Shown here piece after piece: positions 18,669 to 27,491 of a stretch of DNA of 64,000 nt (position 1 is its first letter; each line of letters begins with the position of its first letter). A program made the translations under genes and the position numbers. This DNA is from Leptospira perdikensis (GTDB lineage: Bacteria; Spirochaetota; Leptospiria; Leptospirales; Leptospiraceae), in NCBI RefSeq assembly GCF_004769575.1, contig NZ_RQGA01000014.1:620001-684000 (forward strand). The letters are read 5' to 3'. The notes under the pieces are model-generated. The model saw only the letters and a program-made list of their open reading frames with translations, did no database searches and had not been told where the DNA came from.

Positions 18669-19607
18669 TTATGCGAATCTTTTTTTCCTGAGTTGGTCGT
18701 AAATCTCAGAAATAGGAGCTGCAATATAGATAGAAGAGTAAGTTCCTACAATTACCCCAAAAAGTAGAACAAAAGCGAAATCATACAATTCCACTGCACC
18801 TCCCACGATGATGGCCACGACGGAAATCATAGTAGTAAACGAGGTATTGATAGTTCTTCCCAAAGTTTGAGTAATGGATACGTTGATGATATTAGAAAGT
18901 GCTAAATTGTCTTTCCCGTGAGCATTCTCGCGGATTCGGTCAAACACAACAATTTTATCGTTAATGGAATAACCAAGTAATGTGAGAAGAGCTGCAATGA
19001 TGGGAACACTTGGTTTGATTTGTAAAAAACCAATGAGTGCCAATGTCATTAAGATATCATGAACAAGCGCGATAGAAGATGCCAAAGCAAACTTAAACTG
19101 CGAACGAATACTCAAATACAAAAGAATGATGGCAAGAGTAGTGAGAAGGAGTGTAATTCCGACTTCAGTTAATTCACCACCTACTACCGCTCCCACTTGA
19201 TCAGCTGACAAAACTTTTTCCTTCGGCAATTTGTATTCATACCGAAGAAGTTGGACAAACCGGTCAATAGCTGAAGTAGAAGATTCCCTATTTGCTTCAG
19301 GAATTTCTTTATACAAAGATTCAATGGTGTCTAGAGATCCAAGTCCGATATCCAATTGGTAAATGTTTTTCTCTTTTTCCAAAAGAATGACAACCGCTTC
19401 AATGTTTTTGGATTGGAAGTATCCATCTAAATCGCTACGAGTTTTGTCGGCGGGAAGTTCTACAACTGTCCGAAGTCCACCGTTAAAATCGAGAGAGTGA
19501 GCAAACCCACCATACTTAGCGAAGGTAACAACAAATCCGAAAACAATCGCAAGAAATGAAAAACTAAGGGTAAAGTATTTATACTTTGTAAAATTGATGT
19601 TATGCAT
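18669..19607 (-). CDS. secF: Protein translocase subunit SecF
   Basis: An RND-type membrane partner of SecD that uses the proton gradient to complete Sec export. At 312 residues it has a first helix at about 9-29, a periplasmic loop with FNGGLRTVVEL, then five helices with the family blocks GAVVGGELTEVGI, SIALVHDILMTLALIG, LLGYSINDKIVVFDRIREN and TLGRTINTSFTTM. The start is the ATG at 19607, 8 bases after AAGGAG and overlapping the secD stop by 8 bases; the longer frame from 19628 is not needed. Confidence 0.96.
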   Translation of the reverse strand: MHNINFTKYKYFTLSFSFLAIVFGFVVTFAKYGGFAHSLDFNGGLRTVVELPADKTRSDLDGYFQSKNIEAVVILLEKEKNIYQLDIGLGSLDTIESLYKEIPEANRESSTSAIDRFVQLLRYEYKLPKEKVLSADQVGAVVGGELTEVGITLLLTTLAIILLYLSIRSQFKFALASSIALVHDILMTLALIGFLQIKPSVPIIAALLTLLGYSINDKIVVFDRIRENAHGKDNLALSNIINVSITQTLGRTINTSFTTMISVVAIIVGGAVELYDFAFVLLFGVIVGTYSSIYIAAPISEIYDQLRKKRFA

Positions 19608-21534
19608 GAGTAGTCTCCTTTTTCCCAAAGAAGAAAGGTCTTAAATTCAAGTGATGGATGCCGATTCGATTCACAGCCAATTCCATAAACAATCGAGAGA
19701 GGAAAAGGGAAGTAAAAAGAGTCGTGACAATACCCCAACAGAGTGTGATCGCAAAACCTTTGATCGGTCCATTTCCAAGACGAATCATGAGAATCCCTGC
19801 AATGAGTGTGGTGACGTTTGCATCCATAATGGTCCAGAACGCATTTTCAAAACCACGAGTGACTGCAATGGAAAGTGCCCTACCCTCTTCGATTTCTTCT
19901 CGAATCCGTTCATAGATAATTACGTTTGCATCCACTGCCATACCGGCAGTCAATATGATCCCCGCAATCCCCGGTAAAGTGAGAGTAAAATCCATTAAAG
20001 TAAGAAGTGCCGCTAATATGATGATGTTCACAAGAAGTGAAAGGTCAGCAATGAATCCACCCAAACGGTAATAGAAAATCATATAAGCCATTACGAGGAA
20101 AAATCCAATGGCAACCGCTTTCAAACCCACTTCAATTGATTCAATCCCAAGAGTCGGCCCAATGAATCGCATTTCTAAAACAGAAAGTGGAATAGGAAGT
20201 GCTCCTTCAGAGATCACGTTAGCCAATCGAATGGCTTCCTGTTCAGAAAAACTTCCAGAAATTTCAGCACGGCCTCCTGCAATTGGGTCGTTGATCACTG
20301 GATTGGAGATTACCTTATCCCCCCAAACAATTGCTAGGTTTCGTCCACGGTTCTCTGAAGTAAGATCAAAAAATTTCTCAGCACCATTTGGTGTGAGTGT
20401 AAAACTCACCATCCATCCATACGAATTGGAATTGTAGGATGGTTGTGCGTTGGTCATATCATTCCCGGAAAGGGCGATTTTACGTTCCAAAACTACAAAA
20501 CTACGAGGGAGTAAGTTTGATTTTGCAGAATTTCCACGAGCCCACATCGCATAGATTTTAAAGTCTGGTGGGATATTATACTTTTTCTCTAGGTTTTCTA
20601 AAAACTCATCTTGGGCTTTTTTCCCTGCTTTGTTTTTCACAAGCTCTTGAAAGAGATAAATATCAGTGTTTTCTCTTTTACCCAAATCCATCATACGACG
20701 TTCGCTGTCAGCAATTTGGCCCTTAAATACAAATGGAGTTGGTTCTTCTAAACGATACTCCACAGTTTCCGTGTTCTGTAAAATTTCTAAGATGGCCGCA
20801 GAATTAGAAACACCAGGAAGAGATACTTCAATCGCATCCTGTTCTTTCTGGATACGAACTTGTGGTTCTGTTAAGTTTTGAGTGGTTAGACGATTATCGA
20901 TAATCATCTTTGCTTTTTCTAATTCTACAATTTTACGCATGGGAGAAAGATCAAAACTAGATTCAATTTCAGCGAGTCTAGATTTTGCTTTTTCTTTATC
21001 CTCAACCTTGGATGCCGGGTTGTTTAAAGTTAGTTTTAATTCGTTAAGTTCTTTTGCGTAAAGGTCTTTGAGTTTGGAAGTATAATCATCAAAGTCTCCT
21101 TTGAGAACCACTCGCATACCACCCTGTAAGTCGAGACCCAATTTAATCGATAGAGATTTACCACCGCGAATCGTTTCTTCAATCCAAGTAGGTTCTAATT
21201 TGTTTTTAGATTCACTTACAAAAGACTGATTCTCTTGCGAGATTTGGTTGATCTTTGCGGAAGTGATAAACCTTCCTTTCACTGTGTAATATGGATTTTC
21301 TTTTGGAGGAAGAATTCCTTGTGGTTCAATGGTCCAACCTGAACCTTTACCATAATCTTTCGCCCAACGTTCAAAAAGTGCATTCACTAATGTTTTTTGA
21401 TCTGCTTCAGGAAGTGCATACACATCCTCTCTAACAACGATCTTTAACGTGCGATCGGCAAAGTTCGGATACAAGATTGTAAAAGAAACCGCCAGAATCA
21501 AAAAAGGAAGAATCAATAGTCGATACGATTGCAA
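19600..21534 (-). CDS. secD: Protein translocase subunit SecD
   Basis: A membrane component of the Sec export machinery with SecF and YajC. At 644 residues it is the usual size. One N-terminal helix is followed by a large periplasmic region with LGLDLQGGMRVVLKGD and VSLPGVSNSAAILEIL. The C-terminal RND helices carry GPTLGIESIEVGLKAV, LPGIAGIILTAGMAVDANVIIYERIREE and the GFENAFWTIMDANVTTL block. The start appears to be TTG at 21534, about 9 bases after AGGAGC; no in-frame ATG lies nearby. It is coupled to secF by overlap. Confidence 0.96.
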   Translation of the reverse strand: MQSYRLLILPFLILAVSFTILYPNFADRTLKIVVREDVYALPEADQKTLVNALFERWAKDYGKGSGWTIEPQGILPPKENPYYTVKGRFITSAKINQISQENQSFVSESKNKLEPTWIEETIRGGKSLSIKLGLDLQGGMRVVLKGDFDDYTSKLKDLYAKELNELKLTLNNPASKVEDKEKAKSRLAEIESSFDLSPMRKIVELEKAKMIIDNRLTTQNLTEPQVRIQKEQDAIEVSLPGVSNSAAILEILQNTETVEYRLEEPTPFVFKGQIADSERRMMDLGKRENTDIYLFQELVKNKAGKKAQDEFLENLEKKYNIPPDFKIYAMWARGNSAKSNLLPRSFVVLERKIALSGNDMTNAQPSYNSNSYGWMVSFTLTPNGAEKFFDLTSENRGRNLAIVWGDKVISNPVINDPIAGGRAEISGSFSEQEAIRLANVISEGALPIPLSVLEMRFIGPTLGIESIEVGLKAVAIGFFLVMAYMIFYYRLGGFIADLSLLVNIIILAALLTLMDFTLTLPGIAGIILTAGMAVDANVIIYERIREEIEEGRALSIAVTRGFENAFWTIMDANVTTLIAGILMIRLGNGPIKGFAITLCWGIVTTLFTSLFLSRLFMELAVNRIGIHHLNLRPFFFGKKETTHA

Positions 21535-21555
21535 GTTAGTTTGCTCCTAAAATTA

Positions 21556-22179
21556 TTATCTTCTATAAGAACGACTGCTAGATCCCGGGCGAGCAGATCT
21601 AAGTCTGTAAAAAGCAAAGAGTATGATAATCCCAAGGATCATCATCGCTTTTTTATATTTAGCAAAAAAATCAGAGAAATTAAAGAGTGATTTTCCAGAT
21701 TCTTTGTTGGTGGAAGGATTCGATTCAATAGGAGAACCTTCCGTTTTTCCAATTTTTAAATCTGCAGAAAAACCAGGAAGACCTGACGGCTCCACTGCAA
21801 CATTGGAATCCATCCACAAACCATTACTGACAACTTCCTCTTCTTCCGTTACCGGAACTTGTTTTTCTAAACTAGGAAGGGATTTTTCAGTAACATTTGG
21901 ATTCACAGCCAAATTAGTATTTTGTGGAAGTGTTTCCGAAGTTACCAGCTGACTTTGTTTGGATTTCTTTTTCGATTTCTTCTTTTTTCCCGTAGTGGGT
22001 GCTGTCGTAGTCACAACATTGGTTTGTTTTTTTGTTGTGGTAGTAACTGTTTCCTCTTTCGGTTTGGTGGTAGTCGACTTTGGTTTATCATTTACCTTAT
22101 CTAAAAAATCCAAACCCTCTTGTGCAAAGAGGGAAACCGAAAAAAAGAATATCAGGGAAATAAAGAAGAATCGTTTCAT
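21556..22179 (-). CDS. Unknown exported, C-terminally anchored protein between yajC and secD
   Basis: A 207-residue protein I do not recognise. A signal peptide is clear (KR, then a very hydrophobic F-rich core to about 19, ending FAQ). The next 70 residues are low complexity, rich in Thr and Lys (runs of TTT, KKKKSKKKSK). An acidic stretch (PVTEEEEVV) precedes a WMDSN/LPGFSADLKIGKTEG region. A single membrane helix lies near residues 178-195 (MMILGIIILFAFY), with an Arg/Ser-rich tail. The inferred topology is periplasmic body, one anchor, short basic cytosolic tail. It starts 1 base after yajC and ends 21 bases before secD, so it is co-expressed with the Sec accessory complex. Confidence 0.8.
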   Translation of the reverse strand: MKRFFFISLIFFFSVSLFAQEGLDFLDKVNDKPKSTTTKPKEETVTTTTKKQTNVVTTTAPTTGKKKKSKKKSKQSQLVTSETLPQNTNLAVNPNVTEKSLPSLEKQVPVTEEEEVVSNGLWMDSNVAVEPSGLPGFSADLKIGKTEGSPIESNPSTNKESGKSLFNFSDFFAKYKKAMMILGIIILFAFYRLRSARPGSSSRSYRR

Positions 22180-22180
22180 C

Positions 22181-22504
22181 TTAGGCTTTCTTCTTCAGAA
22201 TAGCGCTAGTTTCAAAGGTAATGTTTGTGTTGGCAGCAACACTCAAAACTACGGTCTCATTATTATCTTTGAATTCTACAATCTTTCCGTGAAGGCCACT
22301 GTTTGTCACAACATTGTCCCCTTTTTGGAGATTTGTGATCATCTCTTTACGTTTCTTTTCTTCTTTTTTGTTTGGAAGAATCACAAGGAAGTACATAGCA
22401 ACTAACATGATCGGAATGATGATGAGTGACTGTAGGGACGACTTTGCACCCTCTTCTTGGGCAAGGATTAGGATATCTGGTGTTAAAAAATTAAAATTGA
22501 GCAT
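22181..22504 (-). CDS. yajC: Preprotein translocase subunit YajC
   Basis: A small inner-membrane partner of SecDF, 107 residues. One helix (about 24-44, ending FLVILPNKKEEKKRKE) is followed by the typical cytosolic domain: LQKGDNVVTNSGLHGKIVEF, then a short beta segment ending FETSAI. This is a close family match. It is the first of the yajC-X-secD-secF set and lies 26 bases downstream of trpD. Confidence 0.95.
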   Translation of the reverse strand: MLNFNFLTPDILILAQEEGAKSSLQSLIIIPIMLVAMYFLVILPNKKEEKKRKEMITNLQKGDNVVTNSGLHGKIVEFKDNNETVVLSVAANTNITFETSAILKKKA

Positions 22505-22530
22505 AGCTATTTATCCAATGTTTACAGGCC

Positions 22531-23559
22531 TTATGTTAAATTCAATGTTTCACGAACGAATCGGAGAACTTTTTTCTCGAGGATGGCTGCCTTGGCAGTT
22601 TCGTATCCTGTTCGTATATCGTCCACGGCTCCGAGTAAAAACATAGCGACACCAGCATTGAGAGCCACCATGGAAGTGCCTCCGGTAGATTCTTTCGGAT
22701 CGAGAACAGCACGAAACAGGGCCTCAGCCCCTTCTTTAGAAGAAGAGAACACTGTATTCCTATCCAATTCTTTGGCATTTAAGCCCAGTTCTTTTGGCTG
22801 AAAGACCAATTCTTTGGTCTCTTTCCCATCAAAATAGGCATAATCTGTGCCTTCAAAGATAGAGAATTCGTCCAGTCCGTCTCGAGAGTGACAAACAATT
22901 GCCTTTTTGGAACCTAACCTTCCCAAAATTTCAGCCATCGGAAGACAGAGAGATTTGTCATAGACCCCGACCATTTGGTGTGAGGGGGCAAATGGGTTGG
23001 AAAGAGGACCAATCAAATTAAAAAAAGTACGAAACCCTAAACTTGCACGAACCGGGCCTGCATATTTCATGGCTGGGTGCCAAGCCGGAGCAAACAAAAA
23101 GACAAATCCTGTGCGAAGAAATTCGGACTCTGAATCGGCAGTGGACTGGTCCAACTTGTAACCAAGCCCGGATAAAATATCAGAACTTCCAGAGAGTGAG
23201 GAAACAGACCGGTTTCCGTGTTTGGCAACCTTAAACCCAAGGCTTGCTAGAGTGAGGGCCGAGAGAGTGGAAACATTGAGAGTGCCTTTGCCATCCCCAC
23301 CTGTCCCACAAGTATCCAAAAAATCAAAATCAAATTTTTTAGAAGGTTTTACCGCATGGTTACGCATCGCACGAACAAATCCATACAACTCGTCAGTGGT
23401 TTCTCCCTTCATTTTCATAGCAGTGAGAAAAGATGCAAGGACTGTTTCAGGAACCTTACCATCCATCACTTCACTTAAAAAAAGTTCCGCGTGAGTGTCT
23501 ACTAAGTGGTGCCCGGATACAACTTGACCGAGGATTTCTTTAGTTGTTGGAACGGTCAT
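22531..23559 (-). CDS. trpD: Anthranilate phosphoribosyltransferase
   Basis: Transfers phosphoribose from PRPP to anthranilate in tryptophan synthesis. At 342 residues it has the normal length. Hallmarks are DTCGTGGDGKGTLNVST (PRPP loop), VAKHGNRSVSSLSGS, FAPAWHPAMKYAGPVRASLG and FFNLIGPLSNP. It overlaps pgsA by 20 bases. No other trp gene is adjacent, so the pathway is dispersed here. Confidence 0.97.
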   Translation of the reverse strand: MTVPTTKEILGQVVSGHHLVDTHAELFLSEVMDGKVPETVLASFLTAMKMKGETTDELYGFVRAMRNHAVKPSKKFDFDFLDTCGTGGDGKGTLNVSTLSALTLASLGFKVAKHGNRSVSSLSGSSDILSGLGYKLDQSTADSESEFLRTGFVFLFAPAWHPAMKYAGPVRASLGFRTFFNLIGPLSNPFAPSHQMVGVYDKSLCLPMAEILGRLGSKKAIVCHSRDGLDEFSIFEGTDYAYFDGKETKELVFQPKELGLNAKELDRNTVFSSSKEGAEALFRAVLDPKESTGGTSMVALNAGVAMFLLGAVDDIRTGYETAKAAILEKKVLRFVRETLNLT

Positions 23560-24298
23560 AAAAAATCCTTTTTAAATTCGAAAAAGTTAAGAGTTGATAA
23601 TTGGTCACAATATAACGAAGACCCGAAATAACGGTAATGAATGTTGTGAATAACATTCCAAAATAGGGAACAAAAGAAGCAATCGAATCAAAAAAATCTT
23701 TGAAACTTAATGTTTCCGTTGTTTCGACAAATGTATAAAACTCATTTGCGTGTTGCGAAGCCACTTCAAAAGTAGAGTAACCAGCTAACTTCCCCATAGC
23801 ATATGTTTCATTGATCATGGCACGCCTTTTACCAGAGATCAGCATAAAAACCACAAGAATGATAAGGATAGCTCCCATTTGGAAAGCCGTTTTTACTTTT
23901 CCCATCATGGTTGTACGAAGGCTATTTCCAGACCGAACTGCAATATAACGTAGGAAAGTGATGAGCATATCACGTCCGACGATGAGAACTACCATCCAAA
24001 CCTCGATAGGTTCATGAATGAATAAAAATGTAACAAAACACCCGATGACTAAAAATTTATCAGCCAAGGGATCAAGAAACTTTCCAAACTCGGTTTGTTG
24101 GTTCCACTTACGCGCTAAGTATCCATCCACAAGGTCTGTGAGAGAAGCTAGGGCAAATAGGACGAAGGCAAAAATTTGGTATTCCCATTCTTTTTGAAAA
24201 AGAGCGAAGATAAAGAAAGGAAGGGCTAAAACCCGCAGAACCGTAAGTAGGTTCGGAATATTGGCTATGGTTTTCCAATCTTCCACTAAACCACCCAA
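23540..24298 (-). CDS. pgsA: CDP-diacylglycerol-glycerol-3-phosphate phosphatidyltransferase
   Basis: Makes phosphatidylglycerol phosphate in the inner membrane. The CDP-alcohol phosphotransferase motif is complete: DLVDGYLARKW, then FGKFLDPLADK (DGx2AR...Gx3Dx3D). NIPNLLTVLRV at the N-terminus and the helices agree. At 252 residues it is about 60 longer than usual, because of an inserted segment (about 155-210, from RRAMINETYAMG to SIASFVPYFG) between late helices. It overlaps rimO by 13 bases and trpD by 20. A different head-group specificity is possible but PgsA is the best guess. Confidence 0.9.
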   Translation of the reverse strand: MGGLVEDWKTIANIPNLLTVLRVLALPFFIFALFQKEWEYQIFAFVLFALASLTDLVDGYLARKWNQQTEFGKFLDPLADKFLVIGCFVTFLFIHEPIEVWMVVLIVGRDMLITFLRYIAVRSGNSLRTTMMGKVKTAFQMGAILIILVVFMLISGKRRAMINETYAMGKLAGYSTFEVASQHANEFYTFVETTETLSFKDFFDSIASFVPYFGMLFTTFITVISGLRYIVTNYQLLTFSNLKRIFYDRSNN

Positions 24299-25632
24299 GT
24301 CCCTGCCATGTCTAGTTCATAGAAAGAGTCCACCCGCACTTGACCGAACTGGCCGACTTTTAAACCTTCCTCTTCCACATAGACAACTTCATCGATCTCA
24401 GGTGCATCTTGGAAACGACGAACCATCGCACCCTTTTCCAAAACTTCATCCACTACTGCTGGATAAAGTTTTCCAATCCGATTTTGGTGAATGGATTTCA
24501 AAGTTCCAAGATAGGCATCACGAACCAAATTCACACGACGAGCGATTTCTTTGTCTTTGATTTGACCATCCATAGTGGCGCCTTTCGTTCCCTCTTGTGG
24601 GGAATAAGGAAAGAGATTTACCTTTTCTGGTTTTACATCTTCCACAAATCGAATGATCTCTTCCACATCGTCCATAGTTTCTCCCGGAAACCCAAGGATG
24701 AAGGAAGTACGAATCTCCAAATTGGGGCGTATGTCGCGAGCCTTTTGGAATAACGATTTGAAATAAGAGTATTCGCCGGTACGATTCATCGATTTTAAAA
24801 CGGACTTGGAAACATGTTGTAAGGGGCTTTCCAAATACGGTGCAATTTTAGGGATTTCTTTATAAAGATCGAGTAACTTTTCTGTTTTTTTGTCAGGGTA
24901 AAGATAAAGGAGGCGCAGAAGTTCGAGTCCTTCCACATCAGCCACGGAACGAACTAAATCCAAAAGTTTGTCTGTATCTTTTCCATAAAATACAGTATCT
25001 TGCGAAACAAGGCAAATTTCTTTGGATCCGGCCTTCACAGCCCGTTTTGTTTGTTCTAAAACATCAGAACTTTCTGTATCCCGATACTTCCCTCGTAAAT
25101 TAGGAATGATACAAAAATGGCAACCACGGTTGCAACCATCGGATATTTTTACATACGAGTATGGTTTGGAATAGTTTTCGATGCCTTTACTCGTTACGAG
25201 TCTTTCTAAAAGATCTTCATTGAATTCCGAAAGGTCTTTAAATTCTAAGGGAAAGTTTTTACGAAGGATCTCCCCTGCTTTATCATATTTACCAGTTCCA
25301 AAGTGAAGGTCTACTTCGGGAAGATCGTCCGAAATTTCTTTTCCCGCACGTTCGGCAAAACATCCAACAACCACTAACTTTTGTTTGTTTTTCTTTTTAA
25401 TATCAATCGAATCCAAAATGGTTTGGATGGTTTCCTTGGTTGCATCTTGGATAAACGTACAGGTATTAACTAAATGGAAATCACTGGCTTCGGGACCTGC
25501 CGCAGGAAGGAGACCTTCCTTAAGGAGCGACTGGTGCATTGCCATGGAATCAACAGTATTTTTAGGACAACCGAGAGTCGTGATAAAAAACGACTTTGGT
25601 GTCTCTTCGGTTTTTTCCTTTACCTTTGGCAT
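24286..25632 (-). CDS. rimO: Ribosomal protein uS12 methylthiotransferase RimO
   Basis: A radical-SAM enzyme that methylthiolates an Asp of S12. Its 448 residues have the standard order. The N-terminal cluster domain has TLGCPKNTVDS, LVNTCTF and VVVGCFAER. The radical-SAM core has ISDGCNRGCHFC with the CxxxCxxC site, then ESPLQHVSKSVLKSMNR. The C-terminal TRAM domain ends YELDMAGTWVV. The residues after the third Cys and the PKN(T)VDS start favour RimO over MiaB. It starts at the last base of the upstream stop (TAATG). Confidence 0.95.
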   Translation of the reverse strand: MPKVKEKTEETPKSFFITTLGCPKNTVDSMAMHQSLLKEGLLPAAGPEASDFHLVNTCTFIQDATKETIQTILDSIDIKKKNKQKLVVVGCFAERAGKEISDDLPEVDLHFGTGKYDKAGEILRKNFPLEFKDLSEFNEDLLERLVTSKGIENYSKPYSYVKISDGCNRGCHFCIIPNLRGKYRDTESSDVLEQTKRAVKAGSKEICLVSQDTVFYGKDTDKLLDLVRSVADVEGLELLRLLYLYPDKKTEKLLDLYKEIPKIAPYLESPLQHVSKSVLKSMNRTGEYSYFKSLFQKARDIRPNLEIRTSFILGFPGETMDDVEEIIRFVEDVKPEKVNLFPYSPQEGTKGATMDGQIKDKEIARRVNLVRDAYLGTLKSIHQNRIGKLYPAVVDEVLEKGAMVRRFQDAPEIDEVVYVEEEGLKVGQFGQVRVDSFYELDMAGTWVV

Positions 25633-26732
25633 TATTCGCCTAACTCTCCAATGATGGATTGGGTTGAATCATAAGGATTTGGTTTGCGAATGAAGATTTT
25701 TTTGACCAGTTTTCCTGGTTTTCCAAGAACAGAACGTTCTTTTCCATTTTGAACCATTTCTACAGCCCCACCGTCCCCTACTTTGATCTCGAGTCTGTCC
25801 CGAGCTTCTAGATGTTTGACTTCGCCAGCAGAAACAAGTCCCCTTTCTCCCATCTGTCCATCTAACACAAATTCTACGTAACTAGGTTTGGAGAAAAAGA
25901 GAGTCACTTGGATAGGAACATCTCCCACAGGAGATTTAACAGCAGCGCCTTCTCTTTCTTCTTTTAAAGTCACAAGAACTTTGGCTGATTTTTCTGTAAC
26001 CGCTTGAGTCACAACTCGAATGTCACGACGTAAGGATGTAAGTTCTTCAATGCGATAAGAAAGAATGGTTTCTTCCCCTTCTGAGGTTTGGAAAAAATAT
26101 ACATTTTTTTCAGGGAAGATATTAAACCCAAGATTTGCTTTTCCATTGGAAACACCTTTGATGAACATCTTACACTGTTGGTTGTTCACACTGAAACTTA
26201 CACCGCGGTCTTCTGTTAGAATAAAAGGAACACTGGCATTTTCGGGAACACTTTGAGATACAAAATTAATTCCAGAAGGAATATCGGAACTAGCAACAGT
26301 TTCGACAGAAGAACCAACTTCAGTAGTTTCCTCATCCATAGATCCAGATCCGGAATCTTCAAAACTAATATAGATGATATAAGCGGAGATCACAAAAAGA
26401 AAAACGGAAACAAGACTAATGATTTTATTTCGATCCAAGTTAAATGGAGTCGTAGTCGGACGAGTGAGCTCTTCCAAAGGTGCTTGGGATTCCTCTATTT
26501 GTTCTCCTCGATAAAGATTCAGAAGCATCGCTGCATCTAATTTTAAATAACTCGCATAGTTTTTTAAAAACCCAAGAGCAAATGTCTCTGCCGGAAACTG
26601 GGAGTAATCTTCTGTTTCCAAAGCAATGATGTATTTGGCTGCGATGTTTGTTTCTTTAGCGACATCTTTAACGGAGAGTTTTTTATCTTCCCTAGCTTCT
26701 CGTAGTATTTGACCGACTCGTTTTGTGTTCAA
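25632..26732 (-). CDS. rodZ: RodZ-like protein: cytosolic HTH, one helix, periplasmic domain
   Basis: The layout matches RodZ, which links MreB to the envelope and sets cell shape. An HTH_25 type helix-turn-helix lies at about residues 7-60 ([19 protein letters not shown] ... YIIALE). A linker leads to one membrane helix at about 103-122, then an acidic stretch and a periplasmic beta-rich domain similar to DUF4115 ending in a basic tail. Sequence identity in the last part cannot be judged by eye. It is coupled to rimO (1-base overlap) and follows lolA by 17 bases. Confidence 0.8.
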   Translation of the reverse strand: MNTKRVGQILREAREDKKLSVKDVAKETNIAAKYIIALETEDYSQFPAETFALGFLKNYASYLKLDAAMLLNLYRGEQIEESQAPLEELTRPTTTPFNLDRNKIISLVSVFLFVISAYIIYISFEDSGSGSMDEETTEVGSSVETVASSDIPSGINFVSQSVPENASVPFILTEDRGVSFSVNNQQCKMFIKGVSNGKANLGFNIFPEKNVYFFQTSEGEETILSYRIEELTSLRRDIRVVTQAVTEKSAKVLVTLKEEREGAAVKSPVGDVPIQVTLFFSKPSYVEFVLDGQMGERGLVSAGEVKHLEARDRLEIKVGDGGAVEMVQNGKERSVLGKPGKLVKKIFIRKPNPYDSTQSIIGELGE

Positions 26733-26749
26733 AATGATATCCTCTTAGC

Positions 26750-27451
26750 TTAGTTCTCGGATACAAGTGGATTGTTTACAATTTTGGCGTTCCCGCTCAT
26801 ATGAAAATTGAAAACTCCATCTTGAATTTCTTCAGAAAAATTAATATTGGAAAATGAGATGGTGGTTACTTTTCCGCGACCATCGGTAGCCACTGCTTTT
26901 TTGATTAAGTAAGATTCGGAATCTACAAAAAGTTTCATCTTCTCGAATCCACCAATCTTTTCTCTTTGGTCTAGATCCAAAACGAAGTATTTAGCCGCAT
27001 CTCCCATGGAACGAGGTTGTTCGATGGTATCAAATTTATAATGGTATTTACGAAAGAGCCGGTTGAGACCATCAGGACTATTGGTTGTAAAGATAGGGCC
27101 AGAAGTGTTTTTACGATCCAGAGTTAAGTCCTGTTTTCCAACAGCACCTAACCTCTTAATAAAGATATGCAGTGTTTTTCCATCAGATACAATTTCGTCC
27201 CCTTCCGGTTCCGCAAAGTTATACCTGATTTTTCCGGGACGTTTGTAGAAACATTTCCCTCGCATCTGCTTTTCCTTTTTGTTGTCTTCTGTTTTGATGA
27301 GAAAATCAGCCGAATAGGAATTAATATCACTAAAGTTCTTCTTTATCTTTTTCACCACTTCGGAGGGTGAGTGCCAATTGTGAGCCGGACTTGTTTGGGC
27401 ACTGAGAGAGACCCCAAATACAAGTAAAAAACATCCGATCCATACTTTCAT
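26750..27451 (-). CDS. lolA: Outer-membrane lipoprotein carrier LolA-like protein
   Basis: A periplasmic chaperone that ferries lipoproteins to the outer membrane. I take the ATG at 27451, which gives 233 residues with a clear signal peptide ([18 protein letters not shown]). The frame stays open further upstream but that part overlaps ftsK and lacks sense. The LolA/LolB fold is indicated by [68 protein letters not shown] and [10 protein letters not shown]. It lies 40 bases after ftsK. Spirochaete lipoproteins are abundant, which fits. Confidence 0.88.
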   Translation of the reverse strand: MKVWIGCFLLVFGVSLSAQTSPAHNWHSPSEVVKKIKKNFSDINSYSADFLIKTEDNKKEKQMRGKCFYKRPGKIRYNFAEPEGDEIVSDGKTLHIFIKRLGAVGKQDLTLDRKNTSGPIFTTNSPDGLNRLFRKYHYKFDTIEQPRSMGDAAKYFVLDLDQREKIGGFEKMKLFVDSESYLIKKAVATDGRGKVTTISFSNINFSEEIQDGVFNFHMSGNAKIVNNPLVSEN

Positions 27452-27491
27452 AGTTTCCCAATTTTTCAGACAAAGTTCTCTTGTCGATGAT

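Noticed and set aside
20108..20437. Long antisense frames within secD, smc, actB and other large genes
   Set aside because: They mirror conserved coding sequence on the other strand and have no start signals of their own.
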